A stretch of DNA of 64,000 nt from Gottfriedia acidiceleris (GTDB lineage: Bacteria; Bacillota; Bacilli; Bacillales; Bacillaceae_G), in the NCBI RefSeq assembly GCF_023115465.1, contig NZ_CP096034.1, positions 1,302,001 to 1,366,000 on the forward strand. The letters run 5' to 3'. Shown here piece by piece: positions 1 to 9,647 of the stretch (its first letter is position 1; each line of letters begins with the position of its first letter). The position numbers and the translations under genes are program-made. The notes under the pieces are model-generated. The model was not told the origin of the DNA. It worked only from the letters and a program-made list of their open reading frames with translations, and did not search any database.

Positions 1-1339
1 TACTTTCCATGAATTAGATAAAAAGGGTTTAATGATGTACGGTCAAATGACAGCAGGTAGCTGGATTTATATCGGTTCTCAAGGTATTGTTCAAGGGACT
101 TACGAAACATTTGCTGAATTAGCAAAACAACATTTCAATGGCTCACTTGCAGGTACAATTACTGTTACTGCTGGTCTAGGTGGAATGGGTGGAGCTCAAC
201 CACTTGCTGTTACAATGAATGGCGGAGTTTGTATCGGAATCGATGTAGATGAAACGAGAATCGATCGTCGTATTGAAACTAGATATACAGATGTAAAAAC
301 AGATTCATTAGATGAGGCAATTCGTCTTGCTGAAGAAGCGAAAAAAGAAGGAAAAGCATTATCAATCGGTCTTGTAGGAAATGCTGCCGATATTTTACCA
401 GAAATGATTGCTAGAAACTTTATTCCAGAAGTTTTAACTGACCAAACTTCAGCACATGATCCATTAAATGGGTATACACCATCTGGAATGTCATTAGAAG
501 AAGCTGCAGAATTAAGAGCTTCAAACCCAGAACATTATGTTGTTCGCTCAAAAGCTTCAATGGCAAATCATGTAAAAGCAATGCTTGAAATGATGGAAAA
601 AGGGTCTGTGACATTTGATTACGGTAATAACATCCGTCAAGTTGCGAAGGATGAAGGAGTAGAAAATGCATTTGATTTCCCAGGATTCGTTCCAGCTTAT
701 ATTCGTCCACAATTCTGTGAAGGTAAAGGACCTTTCCGTTGGGTAGCGTTATCAGGTGATCCTGAAGATATTTACAAAACTGACCAAGCTATTTTACGTG
801 AATTTGCTGATAATGAGCATTTATGTAATTGGATTCGTATGGCTCAGGAAAAAGTTCAATTCCAAGGCTTACCTTCTCGCATTTGCTGGTTAGGTTATGG
901 AGAGCGCGCTCGTTTCGGTAAAATCTTAAATGACATGGTTGCAAGTGGCGAATTAAAAGCTCCAATCGTAATTGGACGTGACCACTTAGATTCAGGTTCA
1001 GTTGCATCTCCAAATCGTGAAACTGAAAGCATGATGGATGGATCTGATGCAGTAGCAGACTGGCCAATCTTAAATGCAATGATTAATGCAGTTGGTGGAG
1101 CTACTTGGGTATCAGTTCACCACGGTGGTGGAGTAGGAATGGGTTACTCTTTACACGCTGGTGTTGTAATTGTTGCAGATGGTACGAAAGAAGCAGAAGC
1201 ACGCATTGAGCGAGTATTAACAACAGATCCTGGAATGGGTGTAGTTCGTCACGCTGATGCGGGTTATGAGTTAGCTAAACAAACTGCTCGTGAAAGAGGA
1301 GTAAATATTCCAATGCTAGATAAAGGGACTGATAAGTAA
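1..1339 (+). CDS. hutU: Urocanate hydratase (urocanase), 5'-truncated by window edge
   Basis: Converts urocanate to imidazolonepropionate in the second step of histidine degradation, in the cytoplasm, using tightly bound NAD. The reading frame is open from base 2 to the TAA at 1337-1339. About 445 residues are visible against roughly 550 for the family, so the N-terminal fifth lies outside the window; the first in-frame ATG (32) is internal. Recognisable urocanase blocks are [19 protein letters not shown] near the left edge, [11 protein letters not shown] in the middle, and [14 protein letters not shown] and [15 protein letters not shown] towards the end. The stop overlaps the hutI start by one base (TAATG), so the two are translationally coupled. 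High confidence from strong resemblance to Bacillus HutU. Confidence 0.97.
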   Translation, partial: TFHELDKKGLMMYGQMTAGSWIYIGSQGIVQGTYETFAELAKQHFNGSLAGTITVTAGLGGMGGAQPLAVTMNGGVCIGIDVDETRIDRRIETRYTDVKTDSLDEAIRLAEEAKKEGKALSIGLVGNAADILPEMIARNFIPEVLTDQTSAHDPLNGYTPSGMSLEEAAELRASNPEHYVVRSKASMANHVKAMLEMMEKGSVTFDYGNNIRQVAKDEGVENAFDFPGFVPAYIRPQFCEGKGPFRWVALSGDPEDIYKTDQAILREFADNEHLCNWIRMAQEKVQFQGLPSRICWLGYGERARFGKILNDMVASGELKAPIVIGRDHLDSGSVASPNRETESMMDGSDAVADWPILNAMINAVGGATWVSVHHGGGVGMGYSLHAGVVIVADGTKEAEARIERVLTTDPGMGVVRHADAGYELAKQTARERGVNIPMLDKGTDK

Positions 1340-2595
1340 TGACAAAACCAATTTGGATTAAAAATGCAGCTCAATTAGCAACGCTTGCTTCTGAAGTGAA
1401 TGGACCTCGCTCAAAGGAAGCAATGTCAGAGCTTGGTTTAATTGAAGATGGTAGCTTATGGATTGAAGATGGAGTAATCCAAGCTGTTGGTACAACAAAA
1501 GAAATTCAAGATCGCTATGCAGAAAAAATTCATGAAGCAGAAGTAGTTGATGCATCAAACCAACTGGTTACTCCTGGTCTAGTGGATCCACATACACATG
1601 TTGTGTATGGTGGAAGCCGTGAGCGTGAATTTGAAATGCGTCTTGAAGGTGCAACATATATGGATATTATGAATGCGGGTGGCGGAATTCATGCGACTGC
1701 CCGCATGACTCGTGAAGCGACTGAAGAAGAATTGATGGCACAAACGATGCGTCGTCTAGATTCATTCATTGCACATGGCGTTACTACTGTAGAAAGTAAG
1801 AGCGGTTATGGTATGGATTTAGAAACCGAGCTAAAGCAGTTGAGAGTTATGAAAAAATTAAAATATATGCATGCAGTTGAATTAGTTCCTACTTTTATGG
1901 GTGCACATGCAGTGCCGAAAGAGTTTAAAGGACGAGAAGATGAATTTGTTGATCACTTAATTAACGACATGCTACCAATCATTGCAGAAGAAAAACTAGC
2001 TGAATTTAATGATGTTTTCTGCGAAAAAGGTGTATTTACGCCAGAACAATCAGAGCGAATTTTAGAAGCAGGTAAGAAATATGATCTAATTCCAAAAATT
2101 CATGCTGATGAAATTGAACCGTATGGCGGAGCGGAATTAGCAGCAAAGGTTGGTGCTATTTCAGCCGAGCATTTATTAAAAGCTTCTGATGAAGGTATTG
2201 CTGCAATGGCTAAATCAGGAACAATTGCTTGTCTTCTTCCTGCAACAGCACTTTATTTACGTGAAGATGCTGCAAAAGGTAGAAAAATGGTTGATGCAGG
2301 GGTAGCTGTAGCCATTTCAACTGACTGCAATCCAGGTTCTTCACCAACTACTTCCATGCCACTTGTAATGAACTTAGCTTGTATTTCAATGAGACTTACT
2401 CCAGCTGAAAGCTTAACAGCAGCAACATACAACGCTGCATGTGCTATTAATCGCCAAGATCAAATCGGCTCACTTGAAGTTGGAAAACAAGCAGACATTG
2501 TATTATGGAATGTGAAAAACTATCAAGAACTACAATATTTATTCGGCGTTAACCATGTGAAATCTGTTTGGAAAAAAGGTAAAAAGATTGTGTAA
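1339..2595 (+). CDS. hutI: Imidazolonepropionase
   Basis: Hydrolyses imidazolone-5-propionate to N-formimino-L-glutamate, the third step of histidine catabolism. The 418-residue length is normal for the family. It belongs to the metal-dependent amidohydrolase superfamily: the metal-binding motif VDPHTHVVYGG is near residue 83, the PKIHADE block supplies another ligand, and STDCNPGSSPT carries the conserved aspartate. The C-terminal part (ADIVLWNVKNYQELQYLFGVN) is typical of HutI. The start overlaps the hutU stop by one base and needs no separate Shine-Dalgarno. The usual next gene hutG is absent here; a transporter follows after 67 bases. Confidence 0.97.
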   Translation: MTKPIWIKNAAQLATLASEVNGPRSKEAMSELGLIEDGSLWIEDGVIQAVGTTKEIQDRYAEKIHEAEVVDASNQLVTPGLVDPHTHVVYGGSREREFEMRLEGATYMDIMNAGGGIHATARMTREATEEELMAQTMRRLDSFIAHGVTTVESKSGYGMDLETELKQLRVMKKLKYMHAVELVPTFMGAHAVPKEFKGREDEFVDHLINDMLPIIAEEKLAEFNDVFCEKGVFTPEQSERILEAGKKYDLIPKIHADEIEPYGGAELAAKVGAISAEHLLKASDEGIAAMAKSGTIACLLPATALYLREDAAKGRKMVDAGVAVAISTDCNPGSSPTTSMPLVMNLACISMRLTPAESLTAATYNAACAINRQDQIGSLEVGKQADIVLWNVKNYQELQYLFGVNHVKSVWKKGKKIV

Positions 2596-2662
2596 GTAGT
2601 AGAAAATGATAAATAAATGGGGGTTCTTCTGATAAAAAATTAATAGGAGGAACTATCTTTTA

Positions 2663-3970
2663 ATGAAAAAAAATTATAGATTCTTTATCATTTTTATGAT
2701 CATTATGATCACGATCGTTAATTATATCGACCGAGGTGCAATTGCATATGCACAGGCAGAAATCATTAAAGAGTTTGGATTAAGTCCGATCAGTTGGGGT
2801 GAGATCCTAGGTTACTTTGGGTATGGTTATATATTTGGAGCATTATTTGGAGGAGCTTTCGCCGACAAAAAAGGACCTAAATTTATGTGGTTACTTGCCG
2901 CAACTGCCTGGTCAATTTTTGAATTAGGCACAGTATTTGCTGGTAATTTAGGTGCAACTTTATTTGGTGGATCAGCTTTAGCTGGATTTGCAGTTTTCCG
3001 AGTATTATTTGGATTTGCAGAAGGGCCTACCCTCTCAACAATGAATAAAACAATGGCTAACTGGGTTTCTCCTAAAGAAAGAGGGTTTGCAGTTGCGCTT
3101 GGTTTAGTAGGTACACCAGTAGGAGCACTGATTACTGCACCAATCGTAGTTGCTTTATTATCAGTTGCAAGTTGGAAAGTGACTTTTATTATTCTTGGGG
3201 TAGTTGGTTTAATTTGGGCATTTATTTGGTCTAAAGTATTTACAAACCTGCCAGAAGAAAATCCAAACGTCACAAAACAAGAACTGGAGTTAATCCGTTT
3301 GAATAATCCGGTTAGTGGAAAAAGTGAAAAAGAATCCACACCATGGTACTATTTTTTCAAAAATCCTACTCTAGTAATGAATGCAATTGGTTATTTTGCC
3401 TTTTTATACGTAAATATACTATTACTTACTTGGACGCCTAAATATTTACAAGATGAATTCGGTTTTTCATTAGCATCATTAGGATTTGTTGGAATGATAC
3501 CATGGATTGGGGCTATTTTTACAGGTTTACTAGGCGGTAAAATATCAGATTCACTTCTTAGAAAAACAGGGAATTTACGAATTGCTAGATCATGGTTCAC
3601 AGTTATTTCGTTATTCTTTACAGCAATTTGTTTCATGCTGATTCCGACAGTTCACAGTGCTACAGCAGTCTTAATCCTAATGTGTATAGGTAATGCTTTT
3701 AACTATTTACCAAACTCCATTTATTGGACAGTAGTATTAGATACGGAACCAAAAAAAGCTGGAACATTTGGTGGTGTAACACATTTCATCGCAAACCTAG
3801 CTACAATTATTGCACCAACCTTAACAGGTAGCCTAGTAGCAAAACACGGATATAGTGCAATGTTTATTGCAGCATCAATCGCAGTAACATTAGGAATGGT
3901 AGCCATGATTTTTGTTAAACCAGGGAAACGAGAACAAACTGCTAGGCCTTTGAATGATCTTGCTGGTTAA
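2663..3970 (+). CDS. MFS transporter, anion:cation symporter (ACS)-like, in hut operon
   Basis: A 435-residue major facilitator with about 12 hydrophobic segments and a hydrophilic central loop around residues 200-225. The N-terminal NYIDRGAIAYAQ and the GGAFADKKGPK loop between helices 2 and 3 are typical of the ACS branch, which moves organic anions such as sugar acids. AGGAGG lies about ten bases before the ATG. It follows hutI by 67 bases on the same strand with no terminator between, and a terminator follows it. Bacillus hut operons usually carry an amino-acid permease (HutM) instead, so import of urocanate, an organic anion, or of histidine is a reasonable inference. The sequence does not prove the substrate. 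Confidence 0.88.
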   Translation: MKKNYRFFIIFMIIMITIVNYIDRGAIAYAQAEIIKEFGLSPISWGEILGYFGYGYIFGALFGGAFADKKGPKFMWLLAATAWSIFELGTVFAGNLGATLFGGSALAGFAVFRVLFGFAEGPTLSTMNKTMANWVSPKERGFAVALGLVGTPVGALITAPIVVALLSVASWKVTFIILGVVGLIWAFIWSKVFTNLPEENPNVTKQELELIRLNNPVSGKSEKESTPWYYFFKNPTLVMNAIGYFAFLYVNILLLTWTPKYLQDEFGFSLASLGFVGMIPWIGAIFTGLLGGKISDSLLRKTGNLRIARSWFTVISLFFTAICFMLIPTVHSATAVLILMCIGNAFNYLPNSIYWTVVLDTEPKKAGTFGGVTHFIANLATIIAPTLTGSLVAKHGYSAMFIAASIAVTLGMVAMIFVKPGKREQTARPLNDLAG

Positions 3971-3979
3971 TAACATTTA

Positions 3980-4018
3980 AAAAGAGGAATTGTTTCGGCA
4001 ATTTCTCTTTTTTCTATA
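3980..4018 (+). terminator. Rho-independent terminator of the hut/MFS operon
   Basis: AGAGGAATTG and CAATTTCTCT form a ten-pair stem with one mismatch around a short loop, followed by a T run. It lies just after the MFS stop codon. Confidence 0.8.
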
Positions 4019-4103
4019 TTAAAAATCATTGAAAAAAATCGTTGATATATTTAATGGATTAAATAATTACATTTTCTAGATGCTACAAAACTATCCTCAC
4101 TGA

Positions 4104-4138
4104 AAAACCCCTTCTTCTTGATGAAGGGGTTTCTTTGT
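4104..4138 (+). terminator. Second intrinsic terminator
   Basis: AAACCCCTTC pairs perfectly with GAAGGGGTTT around an eight-base loop and is followed by a short T-rich stretch. It is about 85 bases after the first terminator and insulates the protease promoter from the hut operon. Confidence 0.75.
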
Positions 4139-4207
4139 GTGAACAAAGTCCTATAAAACTGAGTTGAAAATCTTACTTTAACAAATTATTTTATAAAAAG
4201 ACAATAG

Positions 4208-4255
4208 TTGACGTAATTTTCAAAACATTAAAAATACATAAAGTTTAAATATAAT
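4208..4255 (+). promoter_or_regulatory. Promoter block shared with the second subtilase gene
   Basis: TTGAC at 4208 and TATAAT at 4250-4255 bracket a 48-base block that recurs at 12691-12738 with 37 of 48 bases identical and no gaps. The common core reads AATTTTC-N-AAA and ACATAAAGT or CATAAAGT just before the -10. The TTGAC is too far from the -10 (36 bases between) to be its -35, and no good -35 stands at 17 bases. An activator-dependent promoter is therefore likely. The protease start is about 105 bases downstream. Confidence 0.65.
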
Positions 4256-4359
4256 GAAAAATGTAGTATTAAATGACAGGATGTGATCAATGGCGAGCTT
4301 ATAGCAAGACCAACAAAACAAAAAGTAGTGTGTTTTAAGTCGAGAAAGGGAGAGGAAAA

Positions 4360-7300
4360 TTGAAAAAACATATTGTAAAGAAAGTCTCTACACTTACGCT
4401 CGGAGCAGGATTGCTAACTAGTAGTCTGTATATCCCAAATAGTACAATACCAGCAAAAGCTGTTGGAACTACTTCCGCAGAGTCCATTTTAGCCAAGATG
4501 ACTCTTGAACAAAAACAAGCAATCAACAAACTGCAAACAATGGAAGAAAGTGGGCTCATGTTGTCACAAGACACAAATTTAGACAGTGATGCAGAGCTAT
4601 CCGTCATCGTCCAATTCAAGTCTGAGCCTGCTAAAACTGCGATTGTAATGGAAGAACTGAAAGGGAAAACCCTCTCATCTTCTCAAGCACAAACGAATGT
4701 GGAAAATGAGCATAAACAATTTCAAACAGATTTACAAAATATGTTTAAAAAAGAACTGGCTCAAAAGAAATCCCCATTCAAAATCACGAAATCGTACAAA
4801 CGAGTATTTAATGGGGTTGCGATGACACTTCCCGCTAATAAGGTAAAGGAATTACTTCAATCCGGCACGGTAAAAGCAGTTTGGAGCAATGCGCAAATGC
4901 AAGCAGAACCGCCGATTGAAGACCAAGAAACTAACGGTACATATACAACAAACGTATCCGAAAGCAGCGCTGTTATGGGCGTGGACAAGCTTCATCAAGA
5001 AGGATATACCGGTAAAGGAATAAAAGTAGGTGTGATAGATACAGGAATCGACTATAATCACCCTGATTTAAAGGGTGCCTATAAAGGCGGATATGATTTT
5101 GTGGATAATGATAATGATCCAATGGAAACTACATATAATGACTGGAGGAAATCGGGGGAACCAGAAGTTTCTAACGGCAGTACCTATTACACAGTGCATG
5201 GTACTCATGTAGCAGGTATCATCGCTGGACAAGGGAAAAATAAATCTGACTACGCTGTAACCGGAATTGCGCCTGAGGCAGATCTCTATTCATACCGGGT
5301 GCTAGGTGCCTATGGAAGAGGGACGACAGATAACATCATCGCCGCAATTGATAAGGCAGTAACTGACGGAATGGATGTCATTAATTTATCTCTAGGTAGC
5401 TCAATTAACGATTCATTAGATCCCGCGAGTATCGCTATTAACAACTCTGTAATGGCTGGGGTCGTGGCCGTAGTTGCAGCTGGCAATACCGGAAACGCTA
5501 TGTATTCTCTTGGAACTCCTGGTTCGGCAGCACTAGCTTTAACCGTAGGGGCAAGTAGCGCACCTATTACATTCCCTACCTTTAAAGGTTCGTTGCAAGT
5601 AGGAAATGAGTCTACGCCAGCTGATTTACGTTTTATGGGAAAAGGATTCGCAGATCACATCGAAAGTTTGAAAGGGAAATCCCTTCCAATTATGGACGTA
5701 AACTATGGATTTGAGCAAGATTATATTAATCAAGATGTAACGGGGAAAATCGTTCTGATGCGTCGTAATGATGGGACTCTTACCCAAAACATTAAAATTG
5801 CGATTGCAAAAGGAGCTGCGGCAGTTTTCATTTGGAACGATGATCCAACAGAAGGACAAATTCCTATCCTTTTACCAGATAGCTACGATCTTGTTCCTGT
5901 CTTTTCAGTGAACAATGAACAAGGTCTGAAACTTAAAGAAAAAGCAGCAAGCAACAATGCGGTATTTTCCTTTAATGAAATGGGAAGCGTTAAGTCTATA
6001 GGTGATCTTCTTGCTGATTTCAGTTCTCGTGGGCCAGCCCGTCCATCATTCGATATAAAACCGGAAGTCACTGCTCCAGGTGTAGCAATCATGTCAACAG
6101 TCCCATCATATAACAATGGTCCGTCCCATTTTGGCGATTACCAATATTCCTATGCAAGACTCTCTGGAACATCAATGGCAGCGCCTAATGTAACCGGGGT
6201 TGCCGCGCTCATGTTGCAAGCGAATCCCAACTTACAGCCAGAAGATGTAAAAACAACACTTATGAATACTGCAGACCCATTAGCACAGTCATATAGTGTA
6301 TATGAAGAGGGTGCAGGCCGAGTAGATGCTTACGAAGCGGTACACACTGATACACAAATCAAGGTGGAAGATAAAACCACAACATTGATCGATGGAAAAT
6401 ATAAGAAAATCAAAGAAGAAACAGGCGAGATCAGTTTTGGGCTACTTACATACAATGGAGAGGACATACTAGATTCTCGTTCCGTGACTTTGCAAAATAA
6501 TGGAAAACAGCAAAAAACTTTTAATGTAGATGTGCATTTCCAAACTAATGAAAGAGGATCAAAGGATGCTGTGAAGAATGGTGTGAAAATCTTGACAGAT
6601 TCTACTGTTAAAGTGAAAGGAAATAGCCAAAAGAAAGCGACGTTATCACTCTTCATTCCTAAATCAGCTGAAAAAGGTCCATATGAAGGATATATTGTGT
6701 ATACTAACCAAGACAACCGAGCTGAAACATACCAAGTTCCTTTTGCAGTTCGTTATGTGGAAGAAGGTATCGAAATTGATAATAGTGACCCAATCAATCC
6801 AATGTTTAGAACCCTTGATGGCATAACGGAGTCTTTTGCACCAATAACCTTTAATGGAACTGGAGCATCGGTAATACTTAAATCACCTATGAAAACAATT
6901 GATTTGGTACTTGTTGATGCCAAAACAAATAAAGAGATTGGATATGTAGGTACTTTGGATGGCACAAAGATTGAGGAGAATGTAGTCCATGGAATAGGTC
7001 CTTTCATGGGTACTGTTCCAGGGCAGTATGGTAAAGGGTACTATTTTCCATTTACAAATAATCCAGATGAACCAATTTTATCGGAACCAACATTGGCAGA
7101 TTCAGGACAGTATTACCTGAAATTCATCGCAACTAGTGAAAGTGGCAAAACGTACACTGCTAACAGAAATTTTTTAATTGATAATACACCTGTTCAATAC
7201 AATCTAAATCAAAAACCTGGCATCATTGAAGTAGATCCGGAACAAACCAGTTATACATTCTCTGGCAAGGTATTTGACAAAGAGACTGAAGAGATGTTCA

Positions 7301-8538
7301 AAGATGGCTTATTAGGAACAAAAAGGCAGTATTTGTATAATATACAAGAAAATACAATAGCTTCAAACGATGTTTATCCTTGGATACCGGGTGCATTTAT
7401 TTATGCAGATGATAATGGATATTTTCAATACGAAACGCCGATTGATGGAAAAACTATTAAACGAGTTACCTTATATTTAGGTGATTATGTAGGGACTGGG
7501 GACTATTGGTTCAATTCTTTCACCTTTATTCCAAAAGGTACTTCTTATATCAAAGCATCTACTGACAAGCAAGCTGTTAATACAAATGATTCTACAATAG
7601 TCACGCTTACTTCAAAACATATGAAAAATTTTACTGGTAGTGTGTTTACAGTTCGTGTTCCAAAACAATTGAACGTGGAAGACATAAAAGTAAATACTGC
7701 TTTTGCCGATAAGGGACAAATGAACGTAACATCACAAACAAGTGACAGTATCTATAACTATATAACAATTACGGTCAAGCGTGATGGAAGTCAAATGATG
7801 TCTGATAATGAGGTTCCTTTAGTGGACTTAAAGGTGAAGGTTCCTACTGACATACCTATGAGTAATCTTTCTAGACCATTCGTAGTCAATGTGACAGACG
7901 CGTACGGATTAGATAGCGATGGGAAGAAAGTGCCGGTAACAAGAGATTTAGGCGCAGCGGGTGCTGCACAATTTCTTGTACACTTAGGTTATTCCAAACA
8001 GACTTTTTATAACCTAGTTCCAGAAGGGTTAGTTCCAGGTGTAGAAAACTACAATACGATAGGAGCAAACGTTAAATTAATTGATGCTTCTGGTAAAGTG
8101 TATCAAGGTTCATTCGATGCGAATGGAGCTCAAAAAAATGTTACATTCAATTATCTGCCATTAACTGATAAACCATTCACCTTTATAGAAGACATTCCAG
8201 GGCACTTTACAGTAATCAAACAAATCAAAGCAGGAAGATCTATCGACGACAAGTACGTGGGTACCAACCGTCCTGGTTTTGTTAGACCTATTGTTGCAGG
8301 GGATGTAAACAAGGACAACGTGATAGATATACTAGATGCAATCTATATACAAACTTATTGGGGAACAAATAAACGTAGTGCAGATATTAACTTTGACGGA
8401 ACTGTAGATGCAAAAGACCTAGCATTTGTGCAAAAAAATTTCTTACGTCAAAATGTAAGTGTGAATAATCCACCGACACCTAAGAAAAAGTACAAGGGCA
8501 TTACATTAGAAATGATTTTAAAAGAGTTACATCCTTAA
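4360..8538 (+). CDS. Large secreted subtilase (S8) with PA insert and C-terminal dockerin-like domain, copy 1
   Basis: Secreted serine protease of 1392 residues, several times the size of subtilisin. The start is TTG, preceded by a purine-rich GGGAGAGG. Layout: signal peptide (about 1-35, lysine-rich then hydrophobic, with a possible AKA cleavage motif); propeptide-like region (about 80-185); S8 catalytic domain with Asp227 (VIDTGIDYNHPDL), His280 (HGTHVAG) and Ser605 (GTSMAAPN); a protease-associated (PA)-like insert about 430-540. Long beta-rich modules of Fn3/Ig type follow. Residues about 1315-1370 hold two calcium-loop repeats (DVNKDNVIDILDA and DINFDGTVDAKDL) of dockerin type I, then a short tail YKGITLEMIL also seen in copies 2 and 3. 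All three catalytic residues are intact. It is transcribed alone and followed by a terminator. Confidence 0.95.
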   Translation: MKKHIVKKVSTLTLGAGLLTSSLYIPNSTIPAKAVGTTSAESILAKMTLEQKQAINKLQTMEESGLMLSQDTNLDSDAELSVIVQFKSEPAKTAIVMEELKGKTLSSSQAQTNVENEHKQFQTDLQNMFKKELAQKKSPFKITKSYKRVFNGVAMTLPANKVKELLQSGTVKAVWSNAQMQAEPPIEDQETNGTYTTNVSESSAVMGVDKLHQEGYTGKGIKVGVIDTGIDYNHPDLKGAYKGGYDFVDNDNDPMETTYNDWRKSGEPEVSNGSTYYTVHGTHVAGIIAGQGKNKSDYAVTGIAPEADLYSYRVLGAYGRGTTDNIIAAIDKAVTDGMDVINLSLGSSINDSLDPASIAINNSVMAGVVAVVAAGNTGNAMYSLGTPGSAALALTVGASSAPITFPTFKGSLQVGNESTPADLRFMGKGFADHIESLKGKSLPIMDVNYGFEQDYINQDVTGKIVLMRRNDGTLTQNIKIAIAKGAAAVFIWNDDPTEGQIPILLPDSYDLVPVFSVNNEQGLKLKEKAASNNAVFSFNEMGSVKSIGDLLADFSSRGPARPSFDIKPEVTAPGVAIMSTVPSYNNGPSHFGDYQYSYARLSGTSMAAPNVTGVAALMLQANPNLQPEDVKTTLMNTADPLAQSYSVYEEGAGRVDAYEAVHTDTQIKVEDKTTTLIDGKYKKIKEETGEISFGLLTYNGEDILDSRSVTLQNNGKQQKTFNVDVHFQTNERGSKDAVKNGVKILTDSTVKVKGNSQKKATLSLFIPKSAEKGPYEGYIVYTNQDNRAETYQVPFAVRYVEEGIEIDNSDPINPMFRTLDGITESFAPITFNGTGASVILKSPMKTIDLVLVDAKTNKEIGYVGTLDGTKIEENVVHGIGPFMGTVPGQYGKGYYFPFTNNPDEPILSEPTLADSGQYYLKFIATSESGKTYTANRNFLIDNTPVQYNLNQKPGIIEVDPEQTSYTFSGKVFDKETEEMFKDGLLGTKRQYLYNIQENTIASNDVYPWIPGAFIYADDNGYFQYETPIDGKTIKRVTLYLGDYVGTGDYWFNSFTFIPKGTSYIKASTDKQAVNTNDSTIVTLTSKHMKNFTGSVFTVRVPKQLNVEDIKVNTAFADKGQMNVTSQTSDSIYNYITITVKRDGSQMMSDNEVPLVDLKVKVPTDIPMSNLSRPFVVNVTDAYGLDSDGKKVPVTRDLGAAGAAQFLVHLGYSKQTFYNLVPEGLVPGVENYNTIGANVKLIDASGKVYQGSFDANGAQKNVTFNYLPLTDKPFTFIEDIPGHFTVIKQIKAGRSIDDKYVGTNRPGFVRPIVAGDVNKDNVIDILDAIYIQTYWGTNKRSADINFDGTVDAKDLAFVQKNFLRQNVSVNNPPTPKKKYKGITLEMILKELHP

Positions 8539-8575
8539 AATCTGAAACTAGAAAACTAGGACAAATAGTCTTAAC

Positions 8576-8616
8576 AAAAAGGGTAAATTCAAAATATATG
8601 AATTTACCCTTTTTAC
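8576..8616 (+). terminator. Rho-independent terminator after subtilase copy 1
   Basis: AAAAAGGGTAAATTC pairs with GAATTTACCCTTTTT around an eight-base loop. The fully matched arms and terminal T run would work in both directions. Confidence 0.9.
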
Positions 8617-8684
8617 TATTTAATTAGGATTTTTAAAAAGCTAAAACCTTTACTTATAAAAATCGAGTTAATATCCTTCTATAC

Positions 8685-8712
8685 TTGACATGCAACTTAT
8701 TTGTTGCATAAT
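8685..8712 (+). promoter_or_regulatory. Promoter with embedded inverted-repeat operator of the ArsR-family gene
   Basis: TTGACA (8685-8690) and CATAAT (8707-8712) are separated by 16 bases. The spacer holds the inverted repeat ATGCAAC-N6-GTTGCAT (8690-8709), which overlaps both hexamers. A dimeric repressor bound here would exclude RNA polymerase, as expected for ArsR-family autorepression. Confidence 0.75.
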
Positions 8713-8721
8713 ATATAAATA

Positions 8722-9057
8722 ATGAGGAGGTTGAATGCAATCGATCAGGTTTTTAAAGCACTTGCCGATTCAAGTCGTAGAAAACTCCTTGACGAGCTTT
8801 TTATGAATGACGGCCAAACATTAAGTGAATTATGTCAACATCTTGAAATGAGTAGACAAGCAGTAACTAAACACCTAGTAATACTAGAAGAAGCAAATCT
8901 TGTTGTAGTAGTCTGGCATGGTCGAAATAAACTTCATTATCTTAATCCTGTACCGATTAGCGAAATTTCAAAGCGATGGATCAACAAATACGAACATAAT
9001 CGCTTAGATGCATTAAGTGAATTAAAAAAACTTGAGGAGGATCATAACAATGAATAA
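8722..9057 (+). CDS. ArsR-family winged-helix transcriptional regulator
   Basis: About 110 residues with a single winged-helix domain. FKALADSSRRKLLDELF begins it, and SELCQHLEMSRQAVTKHLVIL is the recognition helix, as in ArsR proteins paired with SRPBCC/AHSA1 partners. It has no cysteine metal box, so it is probably not a metal sensor. The start is uncertain: ATG at 8722 gives MRRLNAIDQ but has no upstream ribosome site, while an AGGAGG sits inside the first codons, so a later non-AUG start is possible. It overlaps the next gene by eight bases and probably represses its own promoter through the palindrome at 8690-8709. Confidence 0.88.
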   Translation: MRRLNAIDQVFKALADSSRRKLLDELFMNDGQTLSELCQHLEMSRQAVTKHLVILEEANLVVVVWHGRNKLHYLNPVPISEISKRWINKYEHNRLDALSELKKLEEDHNNE

Positions 9058-9505
9058 ACCACAATTTGTTTATGTTACATACATCGCAACTACACCCGAA
9101 AAACTATGGGAAGCATTAACAAGTACTCAATTTACTGAAAAATACTTTTTCGGAACTGCGATTGAATCTGATTGGCAAGTAGGGTCAACTGTTTCTTATT
9201 TACGAAATGGAGAGGTTACAGACTACGGTACGATTTTAAAATGTGATCCAAATCGTTTACTTTCTTTCACATGGAATCATACAAATGATCCAACGAACCG
9301 TAAAGAACCATCAATCGTTACATTTGTGTTGAAAGAATTAGAGTCCACAGTTAGATTAACGCTAAAACATGAAAATCTAGAACCGACTGATTTAGTAGAT
9401 CGTGATGACACATTTGAAGGATTAAACAATGGCTGGCCAGCAATTTTAAGTAACTTAAAAAGCTTGCTTGAAACAGGGAATACATTGCCACCTATTTCGA
9501 TTTAA
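9050..9505 (+). CDS. SRPBCC / AHSA1-like domain protein
   Basis: A 151-residue protein of the START/Bet v1-like AHSA1 group. Typical marks are the opening FVYVTYIATTPEKLWEALT, GTAIESDWQVGS, and the closing DTFEGLNNGWPAILSNLKSLLETG. The ATG at 9050 is chosen because GAGGAGG lies ten bases upstream, inside the end of the preceding gene. Members of this family bind hydrophobic ligands in a deep cavity and commonly sit directly after an ArsR regulator, as here. The ligand is unknown. Confidence 0.88.
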   Translation: MNKPQFVYVTYIATTPEKLWEALTSTQFTEKYFFGTAIESDWQVGSTVSYLRNGEVTDYGTILKCDPNRLLSFTWNHTNDPTNRKEPSIVTFVLKELESTVRLTLKHENLEPTDLVDRDDTFEGLNNGWPAILSNLKSLLETGNTLPPISI

Positions 9506-9534
9506 TTAAATATTAGTGACTCATAAGCTCTCAG

Positions 9535-9572
9535 TACCACAAGGAATAAATAGCCTTGTGGTTTTTCGTTTT
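9535..9572 (+). terminator. Rho-independent terminator of the ArsR/SRPBCC operon
   Basis: ACCACAAGG and CCTTGTGGT form a nine-pair stem with a short loop, followed by TTTTCG and more T residues. Confidence 0.85.
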
Positions 9573-9647
9573 TATTTAATGAGTTCTCTTTCTGTTATTA
9601 ATTTTAAGAATTGTGGGCAAATACAATTGTTTTAACAGTATATATCC

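Noticed and set aside
2827-3339. 170-residue minus-strand frame inside the MFS transporter gene
   Set aside because: It lies wholly inside a well-supported membrane transporter gene, and its alanine/proline-rich sequence is what antisense of hydrophobic codons gives.
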